Source of the DNA: Pycnopodia helianthoides
Taxonomy: Eukaryota > Echinodermata > Asteroidea > Forcipulatida > Asteriidae
NCBI GenBank assembly: GCA_032158295.1
Contig: CM063245.1
Span: forward strand, 25,787,726-25,851,725
Length of the DNA stretch: 64,000 nt
Direction of reading: 5' to 3'
Positions 1 to 14,000 of the stretch are shown piece after piece (within the stretch, counting starts at the first letter, position 1; every line of letters starts with the position of its first letter). The position numbers were made by a program, and so were the translations under genes. Below the pieces are notes generated by a model. That model was given only the letters and a program-made list of their open reading frames with translations, had not been told where the DNA came from and did no database searches.

Positions 1-3000
1 GAGAGTGAGGAAGGAACTTAACAAATAACTCAAGGGAGTTAGTGTTAAGGAGTGCTGCATTCTGGAGAGGTCATCACAGCGGAAATCCCTTTGACTGACC
101 AGGTTGACCGGCCAGGTTGACCTATAGAGAGAAAAAAAAAGTGTCCTTTCTCTATGGTTGACACAACAGTATATTGGCCATCTGAAATATTGTGAGACAG
201 GCAACAACCTGATGAAACTTCACATGTCAATCAATGTCAATTATTCAAAGCGACAGAAAACACTGCATATTCATGACTTTCGTTATTTGACAGCTTACAG
301 TTGACATTTAATAGCTGTTATTCTCAGAACCAAACACTTCTCCGGAAAGAGTTTTATTCATGGTTGCAACCACAAGTTTAATACTTTCTTTTCCTTTGTC
401 TTTGCTTTTTTTCCCGCTTTCTTGACACCTAAGCATCTGATGTTATAGTTTAACTTACTTTAAGTTGACTTTGTAGCAAAGTTGTATTTCTAAGTGGAAG
501 ATGCACAAAGATACTTTTAACTTGGAAATTCACACCGACCCTGGAGCATTAAAACTTGCTCTGTGATTTAATTAGAGCCGGAGTAGATCTTGAGTGCCAA
601 TTTAATCTCAACAGAACAACTTCATTTTTACTCTCGACGAGAACAAGACGAATTTCAAGAAGCAACCGCCTCCCTGGGATTCGGTTATTTTGATATATTC
701 TCCTGCTATATCGCAGGTGTCTCGTCATGTCAAGTTTCCACTCTACACCATGTTGTCTGGATTATTAGCGGCAACATTTTCTTCCGCTTTTTCATAGTCC
801 GTGTATACATAACCTTATTAATTTCCCCCCAGTCCCAGCTGACTCACTACCAAGACCTCCCCTAGGAGGGTTCAACCTCATCAAGGACTAGTGGGGGATG
901 GAAATGGAGCTATTTATAAACTTGGTTTTTTACCGCAACCCCACTTTTTCCCGTAAAAATCCTTCAAAAAGGAACACCTCTTATCAGGGTGTCTTACGGG
1001 GCGGTTTGGGTGGTACAACAAGAAACCCAAACAATTTGAAATCCTGAATATGTGCTGTTCATTTTTAAAGGGAGTGTGTGTGTTTCGGAGAGGGGGCGGG
1101 GGCTGTACCAGCAATTTCTGGCATTTTGTTAGTCTGAACATTACTCACTTCCTTTCGGAGAGGAATAACGTACGTCCAAATGAGATTTAGCTCTCCAACA
1201 CGCTCTACAAATCAGATGATTGTCCCACTGACATGATCTTGACATAAATTCTGAAAAGCGGACTCTACTTTTGGACGTGGACTGCCAGTTTTTAAACTAA
1301 TTTTATGATGCTCGTTCTCCTTGTCATTTGGAAGTGCAGTGATGAGAATTGCAGATGAAAGTTGGAAAATTGAGGTCCAATGTTTGCATCTTTTATGAAC
1401 ATTTCCAAGCTTGAGTTAAAGAATGTCAGCTGCATTGACTTAAAACATAATAATATTGACAAGCACATCCATTCACTGCATTCATTCAATTAAAATTATT
1501 CGAGTTGGAACAGCCATTATTATGCTTCTACTATCTTTGTGGGGTTCCCTGTATCCACATACAATCCAAAGCACTTTTGGTCCTAAACAGAAGGGGTACA
1601 GGCTATTGCTACCTTCAGCTTCACTGTGGGTGCTTGTGTTTCTACATTGATGGACTAAAAAACAACATGGCAGCAGTGATAGTGCCTGAAGTCAATACTA
1701 AATCAGGGTTCTCACCACAGATGTGCAGGGATAATGAAAGAGGGAAAAGAAAGCCAAAAAAAAAACCATTTGAATAATTTTCTTATATTTACAGATTTAA
1801 GCAACATGTTAATTGCACAAGAAGACACATATGTAAATCCATTTTCTTAGACAGCTGAGTTTCCTTGAGTTATAAATCTGTCAAGCAGATCAAAAAGTTT
1901 ACTTATCCGAGTCACATTCAGTCACAGTCACATTCCACGTACACAAATGAAGAAACTCTTCATTTATCTTCTTGGAAAGTGTTTCTTATGACCTGCAGTG
2001 TTTGCCACTTTTGAGGACTTTTTTTCTCTCTCATTTCTAAGTGTATCTAAAAATTTACCGACGGGGTTGAAAATGAATAATAATATTACAGTATTACACA
2101 CTGTGAGGATACAAATTAATTTACAAACCCCTAAACCGCAGCCGTCCCTAAAATAACCTGTGCTCAGTAACGTTGTACTCGTGACCTCAAGAATGGAAGA
2201 AGTTTGCAATTTAACCAACCCTGGAGAAAGTTTCTGCCGTAAAAAAAAAAAAAAAAAATCAGCAGTGGAGTGGATTCCCAGGCGTGTTTCCTCCACCATA
2301 AATAGAACCCCGTGGGAAGTTATCTAAGGGTTTCTCTTCTTGGCTTGGGTCTAGACTCGCACGTCCTGGTCCTGGGCTGCTGCGGAGCACAGTGGCCTGA
2401 GGGGGAAGACAAGGGGGGAAGAAAAAAAAACTGCCGTTGTCAACGCACTTGAATTATTGCTAAGTCATGGGATGAGTTTTAGTGGGAGCTTTGGCTGACT
2501 TAAATGTGGCTCACTCTAGCCTCTGATCTCTGCAACTTCTTGATACCAGACAATCTATCTGTTTGACCAGACAATCTATCTGTTTGACCAGACAATCTGT
2601 CTGTTTGACCAGGCAATCTATCTGTTTGACCAGGCAATCTATCTGTTTGACCAGACAATCTATCTGTTTGACCAGACAATCTATCTGTTTGACCAGACAA
2701 TCTATCTGTTTGACCAGACAATCTATCTGTTTGTCCGTCCATTAAAGACTTTGCATTTGTCTTTCTGTCCAAAATTCATTATGCTTGGTCTAAATTAGTT
2801 ATTCTCTATGATTATGGCATGCTTGCAAGCCAAGCCACACTTTATGTTGTCTTCAATTAGTACACCAAACGGATTATACTTAAAAGTTGGGAACAAATTA
2901 GGAGTCAGTACCAAAGGTAACCCATTTGCAAAGTACAGCAGCCGTTTTCTGAAATTAAATAGTGTAGTTCAGTCTTGGGATGATATCTGACGCTTGTGGA

Positions 3001-4950
3001 TGTAAACTAGAATATGCTGAATGTTAAGGATAGTCGAACATTTATGGGGTAAAGGTTGGCTTGTTTTTAAGACGTTAATATTTGTGATTTTTTTTCTTAA
3101 TTTTCATGGGAGCAGGGCTGGATTTTGTCAGCATCACCATAATTTGTATTTGTTCTTTTCTAAGCAGCTTAGATTAGTACACAACTAAAGATCAATCTTA
3201 GCTCTTTGTGATATCGAGGCTAGGTCACATGGTGGATCATGATTACGGAGAAGCCATCTTGTTTTTCTCTCACTCCAATCAATGTAACCACATCGAGGCT
3301 TGAATGACAAAATAAACTGGTTTCTTTTCAAGAATTACTATATTCAGTATGTGGTTGTACACAGGGAACTTGAGCAAGAGAATAGCATCAACTGGTGAAG
3401 GCAAAAGTTGGTTCAAAACTTGCTCAGTTCCAGAGATACTCTAACGAGTATTTATTCATCCATTTTAATTAGTGCATATAAAACAGGCCTGGAATTTCTT
3501 CTTTGAGAGGGCTTGGCTATCTTTGGTGTACCTAGGGCAGTTCTATTGGAAATTCTTAAGGTCTATTGGATACTTTGGAAGGGGCACCAAGGCAAACACT
3601 AGGGCAATGGAGGTCATGACCTTTGTGGTCTCTGTGTAATTTCAGGCATGGTATAATTTCTGTTTTTGTCATTTTGATAAGGAAAAGCAAGCTGCAGTGT
3701 TTGGAACTAATAGTTTTAGAAGGGCAATTATCATTAGGAACTGTCATTTACAATAATACACCAGGCATTTGAAAGTGAAACCGATGAAAATATAAGTGCT
3801 ATTGCCTTTTATGTATATTTTTTCCCCTCCAAAAAATTTGCACTGTAATCGCCAACCCACTGCAAAATTTTCTCATGGCAAGCTGCCAAAAGTAAATGTA
3901 TAGTTAAGCAAAGCCCACAGGGATATTGAGGAAACAATATTACATTATGCTAAGTGCTGCTTGAAATCCGTGGGGTATTGGGTACCTGACACATGCAAGG
4001 TACCGGGCAACCATGAATACTTCCAACCGGGCGTCCCTGGGTTTTGTCCAATGTCTGCCACTCAAAGTATGTCATTACTCTTGGAAATGAACTTAACACT
4101 GAACTAATAATTGTATACCAAAACTTGACGACATTTATAATAAGTACAGGTTAGCTGTTGAATCTCTGGGATGTTTCAAAACCAGCACAACTCATGAGAG
4201 AAATGAGACTACCTCAAACTTTAGCGCATAGATTGTTGCCAACTACGTCAAGTTTTAAATTCTATAGACCATGTGAACATTGCTTACAGTAAGTGTGACC
4301 TTGTACATTCTTTGAGTATTCTGGCAGGCAAGATACTACACTGGTCCTATGGGAAAGTTGACATTTTGTGTCATAATTTCCACATAAAACCAAGAGTTAT
4401 GAAAGTAAAAGCTGGACAAGTTTTTAAGTGTGCCCCCTTTCATCATATCAAAAGTTGATAAGAATTAGACAGTGCAATCTCCATAAAATATAAGATTTTA
4501 TGCTTTCTTCCATTGAGCCGTGTGCAAATCGTGCCTGCAGGAAGTCCAGGCTCTGTGGCTCTTTTGTAAACATGTGATGTCACAGGTCACATCATCTATA
4601 CAGCCTAAATATCACATCATTTAGCAAGAATGACTTCAGTCTGATTCAATGCAGACTACACCTACATGTCAATTATCATGGTTTGAAAGTATTAAACCTA
4701 AACTGAGGCTGAGAGAGAATTAGTCTGGTGCCTCGTGGAAAAAACAAACATCCGTATTCACTGTTGCTTAATCATAAAAGGAGCAAGACAAAGATGTCTG
4801 CAGTCCATTGGACAAGGTCACATATCCTAAGCTTTTCAATTCTACAAAATATGATACATGTCCACCACATGTACGTGTCCCCATGAAGTATGCCCTCTGG
4901 TAAAATATTTTCCATTGTCAACTTTTGTGTTGCTGTTCTATTACCAACAG
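1..4950 (+). other. Probable upstream cytohesin intron/flank, no exon seen
   Basis: No cytohesin N-terminal exon or other recognisable coding sequence was found. The stretch holds the 21-bp minisatellite at 2545-2736, a poly-A run near 2240 and otherwise unremarkable AT-rich sequence. It is inferred to be intron because the first visible exon starts mid-gene with a splice acceptor. Confidence 0.6.
2545..2736. repeat. 21-bp minisatellite, about nine copies
   Basis: The unit is gaccagacaatctatctgttt, nearly perfect, with minor a/g and a/g variants (aggcaat, ctgtctg). Because 21 is divisible by three it stays open on both strands, which explains short repetitive ORFs of SGQTDRL or TRQSICL type. 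Confidence 0.95.
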
Positions 4951-5069
4951 GGCATTGAGTATCTGATAGAGAATGACCTATTGAAGAACACTCCTGAAGA
5001 TGTGGCGCAGTTCCTATACAAGGGAGAAGGTCTGAATAAAACGGCTATTGGAGACTATCTTGGCGAAAA
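4951..5069 (+). CDS. CYTH1: Cytohesin exon, start of visible Sec7 domain
   Basis: The exon follows the acceptor ...ccaacag and ends at AA|GTAAGT. It reads [20 protein letters not shown], then [19 protein letters not shown], which is the early Sec7 domain and near-identical to animal cytohesins. It starts in phase 0 and ends with two bases of a Lys codon. No preceding exon (normally ending in a sequence like FNMDPKK) was found in bases 1-4950, so the 5' part of the gene lies outside the window. Confidence 0.95.
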
Positions 5070-8000
5070 GTAAGTTTCCTCTAACTTCAATTCCTGAAAA
5101 TTTTCCGAACCAAACTGAGCAGAACAATAGCACTCTGCACTAATAATGTCACTGTTCACTTTTGCTCAAAATACCTTTTTTTTAATGCAGAGTTTGGTGA
5201 GAGAAATCAATAAAACAGGCATTCAACTTTTCCTCGGATCAGCTGATTTCCTCTTTTTTTATTCTCAGTTTTACCATTCAAAATTGAAAAACACTGTACA
5301 CAATCTCTGAAATTTTGTAATTTCCTCTTTTTTGTGAAGTTACAGTTGCATGCCTGATAAAAGTAATTGATGCATTTATTGTTGAGGTTTTCGTTGAATG
5401 AAAGTAACCCAGTAAGATTACCACTCAAAGTTTTGTTGACTATAAATTAATATCATTCTTTGTCATATTATTAATTTGGTTTTACCTTACACCAATATTC
5501 TTTGTCAGTTACAGAGACGACTTCTGTTTTTTCCCTTAAAGGCGTTATAGGGTTTGGTAGAGCTGACAAAATAGTCACAGAGAGTGTTCATATTTTGTGT
5601 GATCAACCATGTACATGAAATAACAAACCTGTGAAAATTTGGGCTTAATCCAGTGTGTGAGTCAGGAGAAAATAGTACAAAAAAACATGCACAATTTTTA
5701 CCATGTAAACACATTGACCTTAATTTTGGTTGTAACAACCAAATTCAGCTGCTGTGGTTTGACTGTTTTCTTGACTATGTCTTAATTGCAGAGGTAAACA
5801 TTTCACAGACAAAATGGTTACTAGTATAGACTTCATAATCAGTAAAGCTTTCAGACCAAATTAAACGATGATGTTTTTTTATCCGTACCTTCTTTATTCT
5901 TGTATAATACCTTTGAATGAATGATTGCATCACTTTTTTATTTCAACCTCAGGAAAGACTTCAATATCAAAGTGTTGGAGGCATTTGTTGCAAGGCATGA
6001 GTTCAAAGATATGATTCCTGGTCCAAGCTCTAAGGTAAGCACCAAGCTTTGTCATAAGTTGTACTCGGGGTGGGATTCGAACCCATGACCCCTTCTCTGC
6101 TTTATTCTAAAGTCAAAACATCAAAATCATCTCTCGGTTTGCAAATTGAAAGATGCCAGTCAGATATCTTTAATAGACCATAATGGATGCGTTGCCACAA
6201 ATTTGCAGATTAGTAAATTTTAGCACAAAACGAATTCTGCGTAAGTGATTTCATGTAATGTACATTGCGTTTAGACTGGTAATAAGCTAAATGTTTGCTG
6301 ATCAAATGTTTTGTTTGTTCTTTTTGTACATTAGTTTTTACTAAGAAGTCCAGTGTATTTTTTTGTTTATTTATTTATTTTGGGTGAAAGTAAAACAAGG
6401 CTCTGATTTCCGTTTAGGTGTGCTAGACTCAAGCATTCAAAAAAAAGTTTTGTTTTCCCGCTCATAAATTTGATTACCATTAGGACGTGGCTCAGTAAAG
6501 GTCAGTAGGAATTTATCAGAAGACAAGAAACTTAATCTTTCCCAATGGAATATGGTAATTCGTTGGTAAGAAACAAAATGTCATGAGAAAACTCTGATGT
6601 TTTAATTTTTTTGTACCACCACCACCTATCAAAGTATGTTTGCCACATTGTGTAGACAACGTCAATCTTATTTTTATCAGACCAGAGCACCTTATGACAT
6701 GATGCCGTATGGATGGAAACTCTAGAGGGTTAACCAGTCAGGCTTTTGAGAAACGAGATACAATATTGGTTATCGGATGAAAACCAAATTAGTCAATATA
6801 ATAAAGTGCTGATGACGCAGCTATCTGGAAGCGTCTGGCTAGCTGTCAATGTTATGACAAGTAACAGTTAGTTAACATTTGTTTTTTTCATTCCGGCATG
6901 TGTGGTCCCCATTAGGCTGTTAATGATAGTGTATACTGTACAATAAAAGCATGAAATAATATACTGTGTTTGGTGAACTAACTTGCCACCTGAACACACA
7001 CAAACTAAAAATGTCAAGTTAGATTATTTTTGCCCCCCCCCCCGAAACAAGGGACAGTTACTGTTCAAACAGTTCTGCTAAAACTTAGAGATGGGTTGTT
7101 TTTATTGATTTGAGTTGATTTGAGTTGTTTTGATTGATGAAAGTGCGAAAACAAGTAGTCATGTGTTGACACTAGCAGAGTCTACATGTGTATCTCGAAA
7201 TAACGACACAACACAGACACCCACATAGATATCATCGAAAATTACACTTTGAAGTTGTATTTTGAGAACAGAAGTGTTAGCAAACGTGTACTTTTTTAAA
7301 GGTTACACCAGCGCCAACAATTCTCTGCAATTTATATATGGGTGTCAAACAATGTCAAGGTTTCAGTGTTTGTGGTCAGACTTTGTTATCTAAATGCGCT
7401 GGTCAAATTTTTACGGGGGGGGGTGGGGGGGAGATGCAGGGGTGTTTTGGGTTGGAATGGAACCTATGACATGTCACATTCTGGTGCAGGTGAATTGACC
7501 TGTAAACAGCTGAGCTTGCCTTGGAGGCAGTGGGTCAGCTTGAGCAGCAAGCAATGAAACGTTTACAGTCACAGTTCGATCAGTTTAATCATATACTTCT
7601 TAAAACCCAAATGGTTGAGGTGTGCTACATACATGTGGTGCTTTAGTATCTTGACCTCTCACGAGAAATAAATACTTACAATGAGTAGAAGTGCCCCACC
7701 CCAACACCCACCCCCCCACAAAAAAAAAACACCCAGACTAATATAATAATAGATAAATAATAAATAAACTAATTGCAAAAAATTAGTTAGTGGCCTGATT
7801 TTCGACCCAGCATAGTCTTTCTCAAAGGCTTCAAGAAAGACTCTGCTAGGGTCGAACATCAGGCTATAACTATGTTTTGCATTTACACCATAGGTCCTTT
7901 TGGTTGGTTAGCAGTTTGCAAAAGCAAATTCTATTTTCTCACTTAAATAAATAAATAAATTTAATATGGCACCACCAAAAACAGTTTTTGTCTTCGTTAA

Positions 8001-11000
8001 AATGAAATGATGAACCTTGTCTTTATGTCTGTGGCATTAAAAAGCGCCAACATTCCTGTAAAAACAAAAAAGAGATAATAATCCTTATTGATGAGTGCAA
8101 GGGCGTGCCTGACGTATTCAGCAGAGTTTGGATCAAATGACCTAAGCCACAGTATTGTGTGATAATATATAGCTACCCACAGGAAGGAAGGAGGGGTAGA
8201 CACCGCAAAAGGGAACAGCCTGAGGAGAAATAGGAAATGAAGATTCATCAGAGTCGCGCTGGAGTCCGGCGGCAAAAGAAATTGCTACAGCTGTGGTTTT
8301 TTTTTTTTTTTTTACTGCGCACTATAAATTTACCAATGAAGAATAAATCATTAAAAAGAAAGCCAAGGTGTGGTCTATCCTCATCTTATACTTCATCTTT
8401 TAAGGATGACTTCTGTAAAGGATGACTTGAAAAGAAACAGCTCTGAATGTCAAAAAAAATTGTCATCTGACAAATCTGCCAGAGGTTCCTTGTCAAGTTA
8501 CGTCTGATGTCAATGTATCAACTCTTCAGTGTCTGAAAGCAAAGCCGGCGTAATCTTACCAAACTTAGTAAGACCTTAGAGAGACTTTATATTTTTTTGT
8601 TGATTGATTTTTAGAATCCGCTGCTGATTGAGCTGAACAATAAAACAAAGGATCCCTGAGGGGAAATGGGAAGGAAATGCATCTGGGTTGTTAGAGCGGG
8701 GACATTGCCCCCCCCCCTTCCTCCCAGTTCCCCCCACGCCTATCTTTTCAGCGAGAATGCCCCATTGTGTGATTCAGGAAACCTGGTGGTTTGTAGCTGA
8801 ATGACCTAATGAGTTAAGTGGAACCATATGTGAGGGGTTGACAGTGGCAGTGTGCGTTTTTGGGTCTTGGCTAGCCTGGTGAATCTTTCCCAACCCATCG
8901 TCTAGTCATCAAGCCTAAGAGTGGATTATTTTCATTTGTCTGCAATCCGCAATTTGTTTTCCCAGTTTTGTTGTCCAATCCAGGGCTATTTCATGAAGAT
9001 CTTTGTATATCAGGATATCTGATAGGTCAATATTTTTGTTGTTGAAGCGACTCGGCAAGTTTCCTCATGGATAAGGTCATTTGTATGAGTAACATCTATA
9101 TGAAGAGTATTGTGACAATTGGCGTCAGTTCAGTGGATCAATCCCACGGTCTGTAAAAAGAAAACTTCACCCAAATCTCTTATTCGGATAGTCCGAGAAA
9201 ATCTCCTCAATCTGTTTGTAAAAGCTTAAACTAAACCTGTAGGCTGTGATGGTCTGATGCTGTCAAAACAAACCCAGCACTTCCATCTGCAACATTCCCA
9301 GAACTGCGTATTCAATTCTACCACGTTCTTGCTCTTTCCCACCCCCAGAGTAGCACTTTGAGTACATCACAGTAAGCGTTTTTTTTATCCGAACTCCAGT
9401 CCAGGTTTAGATCAGATTCTAAGTGGTTGTCGCCGTGGGGCAGTTCCTGCTGAGTACCAGGCAGACTTGCCCTACAAACTCGACAGACCGGTTTTCACCT
9501 GCAGTTGGGTGGCTTTCGTGTTGGTTTGTTAAGTTTTTAGAGTCGGCTGGTTTGAAGATGTGTAGTTTTCAGCAAGTTTCACCTGCAGTTGGGTTGGCTT
9601 TCGTGTTGGTTTGTTAAGTTTTTAGAGTCGGCTGGTTGAAGATGTGTAGTTTTCAGCAAGTTTCACCTGCAGTTGGGTTGGCTTTGTGTTGGTTTGTTAA
9701 CTTTTTTTTAGAGTTCGGCTGGTTTGAAGATGTGTAGTTTCAGCAAGTTTCACCTGCAGTTGGGCTTTCGGTTGTTGTGATTGGTTTGTTAAGCTTTTTT
9801 TTTAGAGTCGGCTGGTTGAAGATTGTTTTTAGGTTTCAAGCAATGTTTTCGCTTGCAGACAGGCGTGGAGCACATGGCGCAAAATGGTTTAAAACCAAAT
9901 AAAATATGTAGCGGACGAAATGAAACAGTACAAGTCTCAAGCAAAACTGTCTACCAACTTACTTTTTGTTTCAGTCGCCATGATTCACTTTATCTGTACT
10001 TGTGAATCATGCCAAATGGACATCAATTGCTAAAATAGAATATTGAAAACTGTCTGTTTTCTAGGCCCTTGCATCTGTTTATGATTTTCCAAAACGTGTT
10101 TTCCTTCCATATTTCTGTGGTGCATTCCCTCCTGGGTTTTCCAGACCTACTGGCTACAGTGATGGCCACTTCTAATGATTTTTTATCTTCATTACCAAAA
10201 TATATAAATCAATTAATTAATAATGTAAACGAGGGTCATAACAGTAGTTCAGATTTGTTTTTGTTTTTATCTTCATGAAATTATTTTGTTTTTCAAACTT
10301 TGATTGATGCTTGTTGGCATATTCCCAGATTTCATCGGTTGTTAAAATTCTCCCCTTCCCTTCTGGGTACCAGTTTTGTTTTTCCCCTGTCAATAGTAAT
10401 TTAATCTGTAATAGGAGACAGATTTCCGCGGCAGCATCGCAATCTTTACATCACAGGATTGAGCTGTTTGTTAATTTATACTTCAATTTTTTTATTATAT
10501 ACAACGTTTTGACATTTTAGCAGGCTTTTTTTGCTTGGTCTTGTTCCCTGTTATACCCTTGCATTCATGAATACTGATTGCCATTTTACAAAAAAGGTGG
10601 CCTGACTATTTATCATCCAAGCCTTAGTTTGGTTACTGTAGATGAGGGATTATGTTTGAGAGGGTATTCTAAGGGTATTCACAGGGCTGTTATTTGTCAG
10701 GATTTTTCCTGTTATCAGGGCCCAATTTTACAGAGCTGCTTAAGCACCAAAAGTAGCTAAGCACAACAAAATTATGCCTACCAGAATAAGGTTACCAGCC
10801 AAAATACCATGTCACATGTACAACTTGTGACTGGTATTCTGCTCATTTCTGCTTAGCAGACAATTGTTAAGCAATATGTTCTGCTCAAGCAGCTCTATGA
10901 AATTGGGCCCAGGATTGTTGTCGTACATGTAGATCTTGTTTTGCCTTTAAACTTTCTTGAGGATGTTAATTTGTGTCCAATCATCTAGTTTTCTATTTGA

Positions 11001-14000
11001 TGGTGATGTAGAGAGTCTGTTAACCTGTTTTTATAACACCAAGTTTAAGAAGCCTCATCTCTTTACCAGGAGCATAATGTAATCCAATTATTCAGGGTTG
11101 TTTTGTTTATGTACAATCACTCTATGAATACCTTATCATAACATGACATTTCCAGCTTTCTTGTACTTCGGTGATATTTGAATTGGCAAGTATTGGATAT
11201 CACCCGGACAGCTTATTTTACACTAAACTCAGAAATACAACAACCAATTTAAAGGAACATTACAGAATTGGTCAGAAAAGAAATTGTAAAATATATTTTT
11301 GATCACCGTTTTACATTAAACTTACACGGTCTAATGATGATGATAGTAAAAAACATCCCTTCAAATATTTCTGTCTGAAATGCCATATTCGATGAGAAAT
11401 GAATAAACTAGTTTTCCGATTGGAGTTTATCGCTCAGTGAGCGTTTTATTCATTTGTTGAATCTATATGATTTCACGCAATTGTGTAATCGGTTTTTCGC
11501 TATTTTCTCGTGACCCAGATTGCCGATCGATCTCAAACTTCTACAGGTTTGTCAGTTTATGGATATGGTGGATTACATAAAGTGCTTACACTGCCAGCAA
11601 CTGTTTTGTTAGCAAAAACCAATTCTGTAATGTTCCTTTAAATATGAAGCTTGACCCTCATTTGAGGTAGCAGGTGTTGTAGTTTACATCATGGGTCCAC
11701 CATTCTTTTCCCCATTTGGAAAGTTGAAAGCCTCTGCATGGTTGGCCCCCATACTGATTCACAGTGCTCACACTCTAGCTGACGTTACAAACAAATCTAC
11801 ATTTAGACCATATTTGTCCAATTTCTACGGTTGATTTTATTCATAGACAGCAATATTGTGGGCTATAGAAGAATAACATGCACGAAGTGCGGAAGTCAAA
11901 CTGTGCAGTAAGCTGGAATAATTCGTAGGAGCGACGGGGAAGCTGTGACCCCTGACCCTGAATGAAAGCAAAACTTACTGGAGGCCTTCGAGCCATGACT
12001 AATAACAGTCGAATTGAAACGCAATATGGATACTTGGCAACTTTTGGAACATGAACAAGAACTGAGCATTTTGCTGTTGTGTTTCAGTTCATGTATTTTT
12101 TTGGAGAGTGGTTTTGCGAAAGGGTCTTGAAATTGTGATAATGTCTCTGATTACTGTTTTAAAAAGATGGGTATTTATTTTGGAAGAGAGCAGTCATTCA
12201 ACCTTTATTTTCATTAAACAAACACAAGAAAAATGTGAATTCTGTAAAATGTAAATGCAAGAGGTCTCGTGTTTTTGCAACAAACAGAATAGTGTAAATT
12301 GTTTGCCTATTTTGTATAACAACAATAATAGTAATAAATTGTTCTTATGGAGCGAAGCACACTGAAGCGCTTTACAAAAAGAAAATAATAAATTAAGCCA
12401 GTGACTGTTCAGCAGTTGAAAACCCATTGGTCAGGTTGGCGTAGTGGTATCTTTCTTCACCTTCCACCTTTAGGACCCTGGTTCGAATCCCACCGGCTGC
12501 ATTTAGTGGATTGGGTTGTCAGTCCCGACCTGGGTTTTCTCTGAAATAATTTTCTTGGGTTTTCCTCCCACATCTAAAACTAAAAGCTTCTTTCATTGTC
12601 TTCTCTCTCATGGGGTTCTTGGCTAGGGTAGTAATTAAGTTTGCTTTTTCTCAGAATCCTAGGGTTCACAACCAGAATTAATAAATTAAATGAAATCTTG
12701 TCCTTTTGGGTTTTCTCTGAAAATAATTTTCTTGGGTTTTCCTCCTACATCTAAAATAAAACCTTCTTTCATTGTCTTCGCTCCATGGGGTTCTTGGCTA
12801 GTGTAGTAATTAAGTTTGCTTTTTCTCAGAATCCTAGGGATCACAACCAGAATTAATAAATTAAATGAAATCTTGTCCTTTGGGTTTTCTCTGAAATCAT
12901 TTTTCTTGGGTTTTCCATGAAATAATTTTTCTTGGGTTTTCCTCCCACATCTAAAACTGAAACCTTCTTTTATTGTCTTCTCTCCATGGGGTTCTTGGCT
13001 AGGGTAGTAATTAAGTTTGCTTTTTCTCAGAATCCTAGGGTTCACAACCAGAATTAATAAATTAAATGAAATCTTGTCCTTTTGGGTTTTCTCTGAAATC
13101 ATTTTCTTGGGTTTTCCTCCTACATCTAAAAATAAAACCTTCTTTCATTGTCTTCTCTCCATGGGGTTCTTGGCTAGGGTAGTAATTAAGTTTGCTTTTT
13201 CTCAGAATCCTAGGGATCACAACCAGAATTAATAAATTAAATGAAACCTTGTCCTTGGAGCGGTATTGAACTCGGTGAAGTACTTAAAGTTGTCTTCTTT
13301 TATTTGCAGACAATTCCTTTGGAGTTTCCGTCTGCCAGGCGAGGCACAGAAGATCGACAGAATGATGGAATGTTTTGCCAAGAGATACTGTGAGACCAAC
13401 CCTGGAGTCTTTGAGTCCACCGGTAATTCAGTCAATTTTCTTACAATTTGTTTTTTTTTATATATATCAAGCAAAAAAACCACAAGGGAAACTGACTGAG
13501 GTAGATTTGTTAAATATCAAAAAAATTAATAACAAAATTTGTTTTTTTGTAAAAATTTGTTTTGGTTTGGGGAGGTTTTACAGCAGCCTTGTGGAAATAT
13601 TTCTGTAAGAGTTGTTCTGGCCCTGAAAGGAATTGGGCCCAATTTTATGGCTCGCTGCTAACCGTAAGCAAAGAATTGACGCTAAACTGTGAAAACACGT
13701 CAAGCGTGTTTTCACAGTTTAGCAGGGAAGTTTTGCTTGCACATGTGTACTCCACGTTACTAGGCATTCTTCGCTAAACACAGCTACAGTTGTGCAGAAG
13801 TTTGGTGCTTGCCCTGTCAGCAAAGAATGGTGATTGCAAATGCAAACTTTGATGGTAAGCAGAGCCATGAAATTGGCCCCAGGCTGGGTAACAACTGAAA
13901 AAGTATTCTTGTGTTAAATTGTTTTAGTTATGAATATAAGGTTTGCTGTAACACCCACCAAGTAATTATTTATTTTTATGAGTTGCAGTAGTTCTAAAAA

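Larger units (their letters stand above)
5070..5952 (+). other. Cytohesin intron (0.9 kb)
   Basis: It holds a short TIR element at 5215-5357 and a partial TTAAAGG-type MITE at about 5536-5705. No coding sequence was seen. Confidence 0.8.
6035..13309 (+). other. Cytohesin intron (7.3 kb), repeat-rich
   Basis: No exon was found between 6035 and 13309. It holds a tRNA B-box fragment near 6068 (gggattcgaaccc), a hairpin at 7793-7864, an 83-bp tandem repeat at 9493-9830, an inverted-repeat element at 10718-10911, a TTAA MITE at 11249-11641, a SINE head near 12428-12545 and a 180-bp tandem array at 12530-13255. There are C- and T-homopolymers near 7030, 7685, 8300 and 8710. Confidence 0.8.

Noticed and set aside
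2500..2772. Regular 21-bp repeats resembling a CRISPR array, and the repetitive ORFs over them
   Set aside because: The copies are directly abutted with no unique spacers; this is a minisatellite in animal DNA.
12686..13102. 138-codon - strand ORF
   Set aside because: It is built entirely from the 180-bp tandem repeat inside a cytohesin intron.
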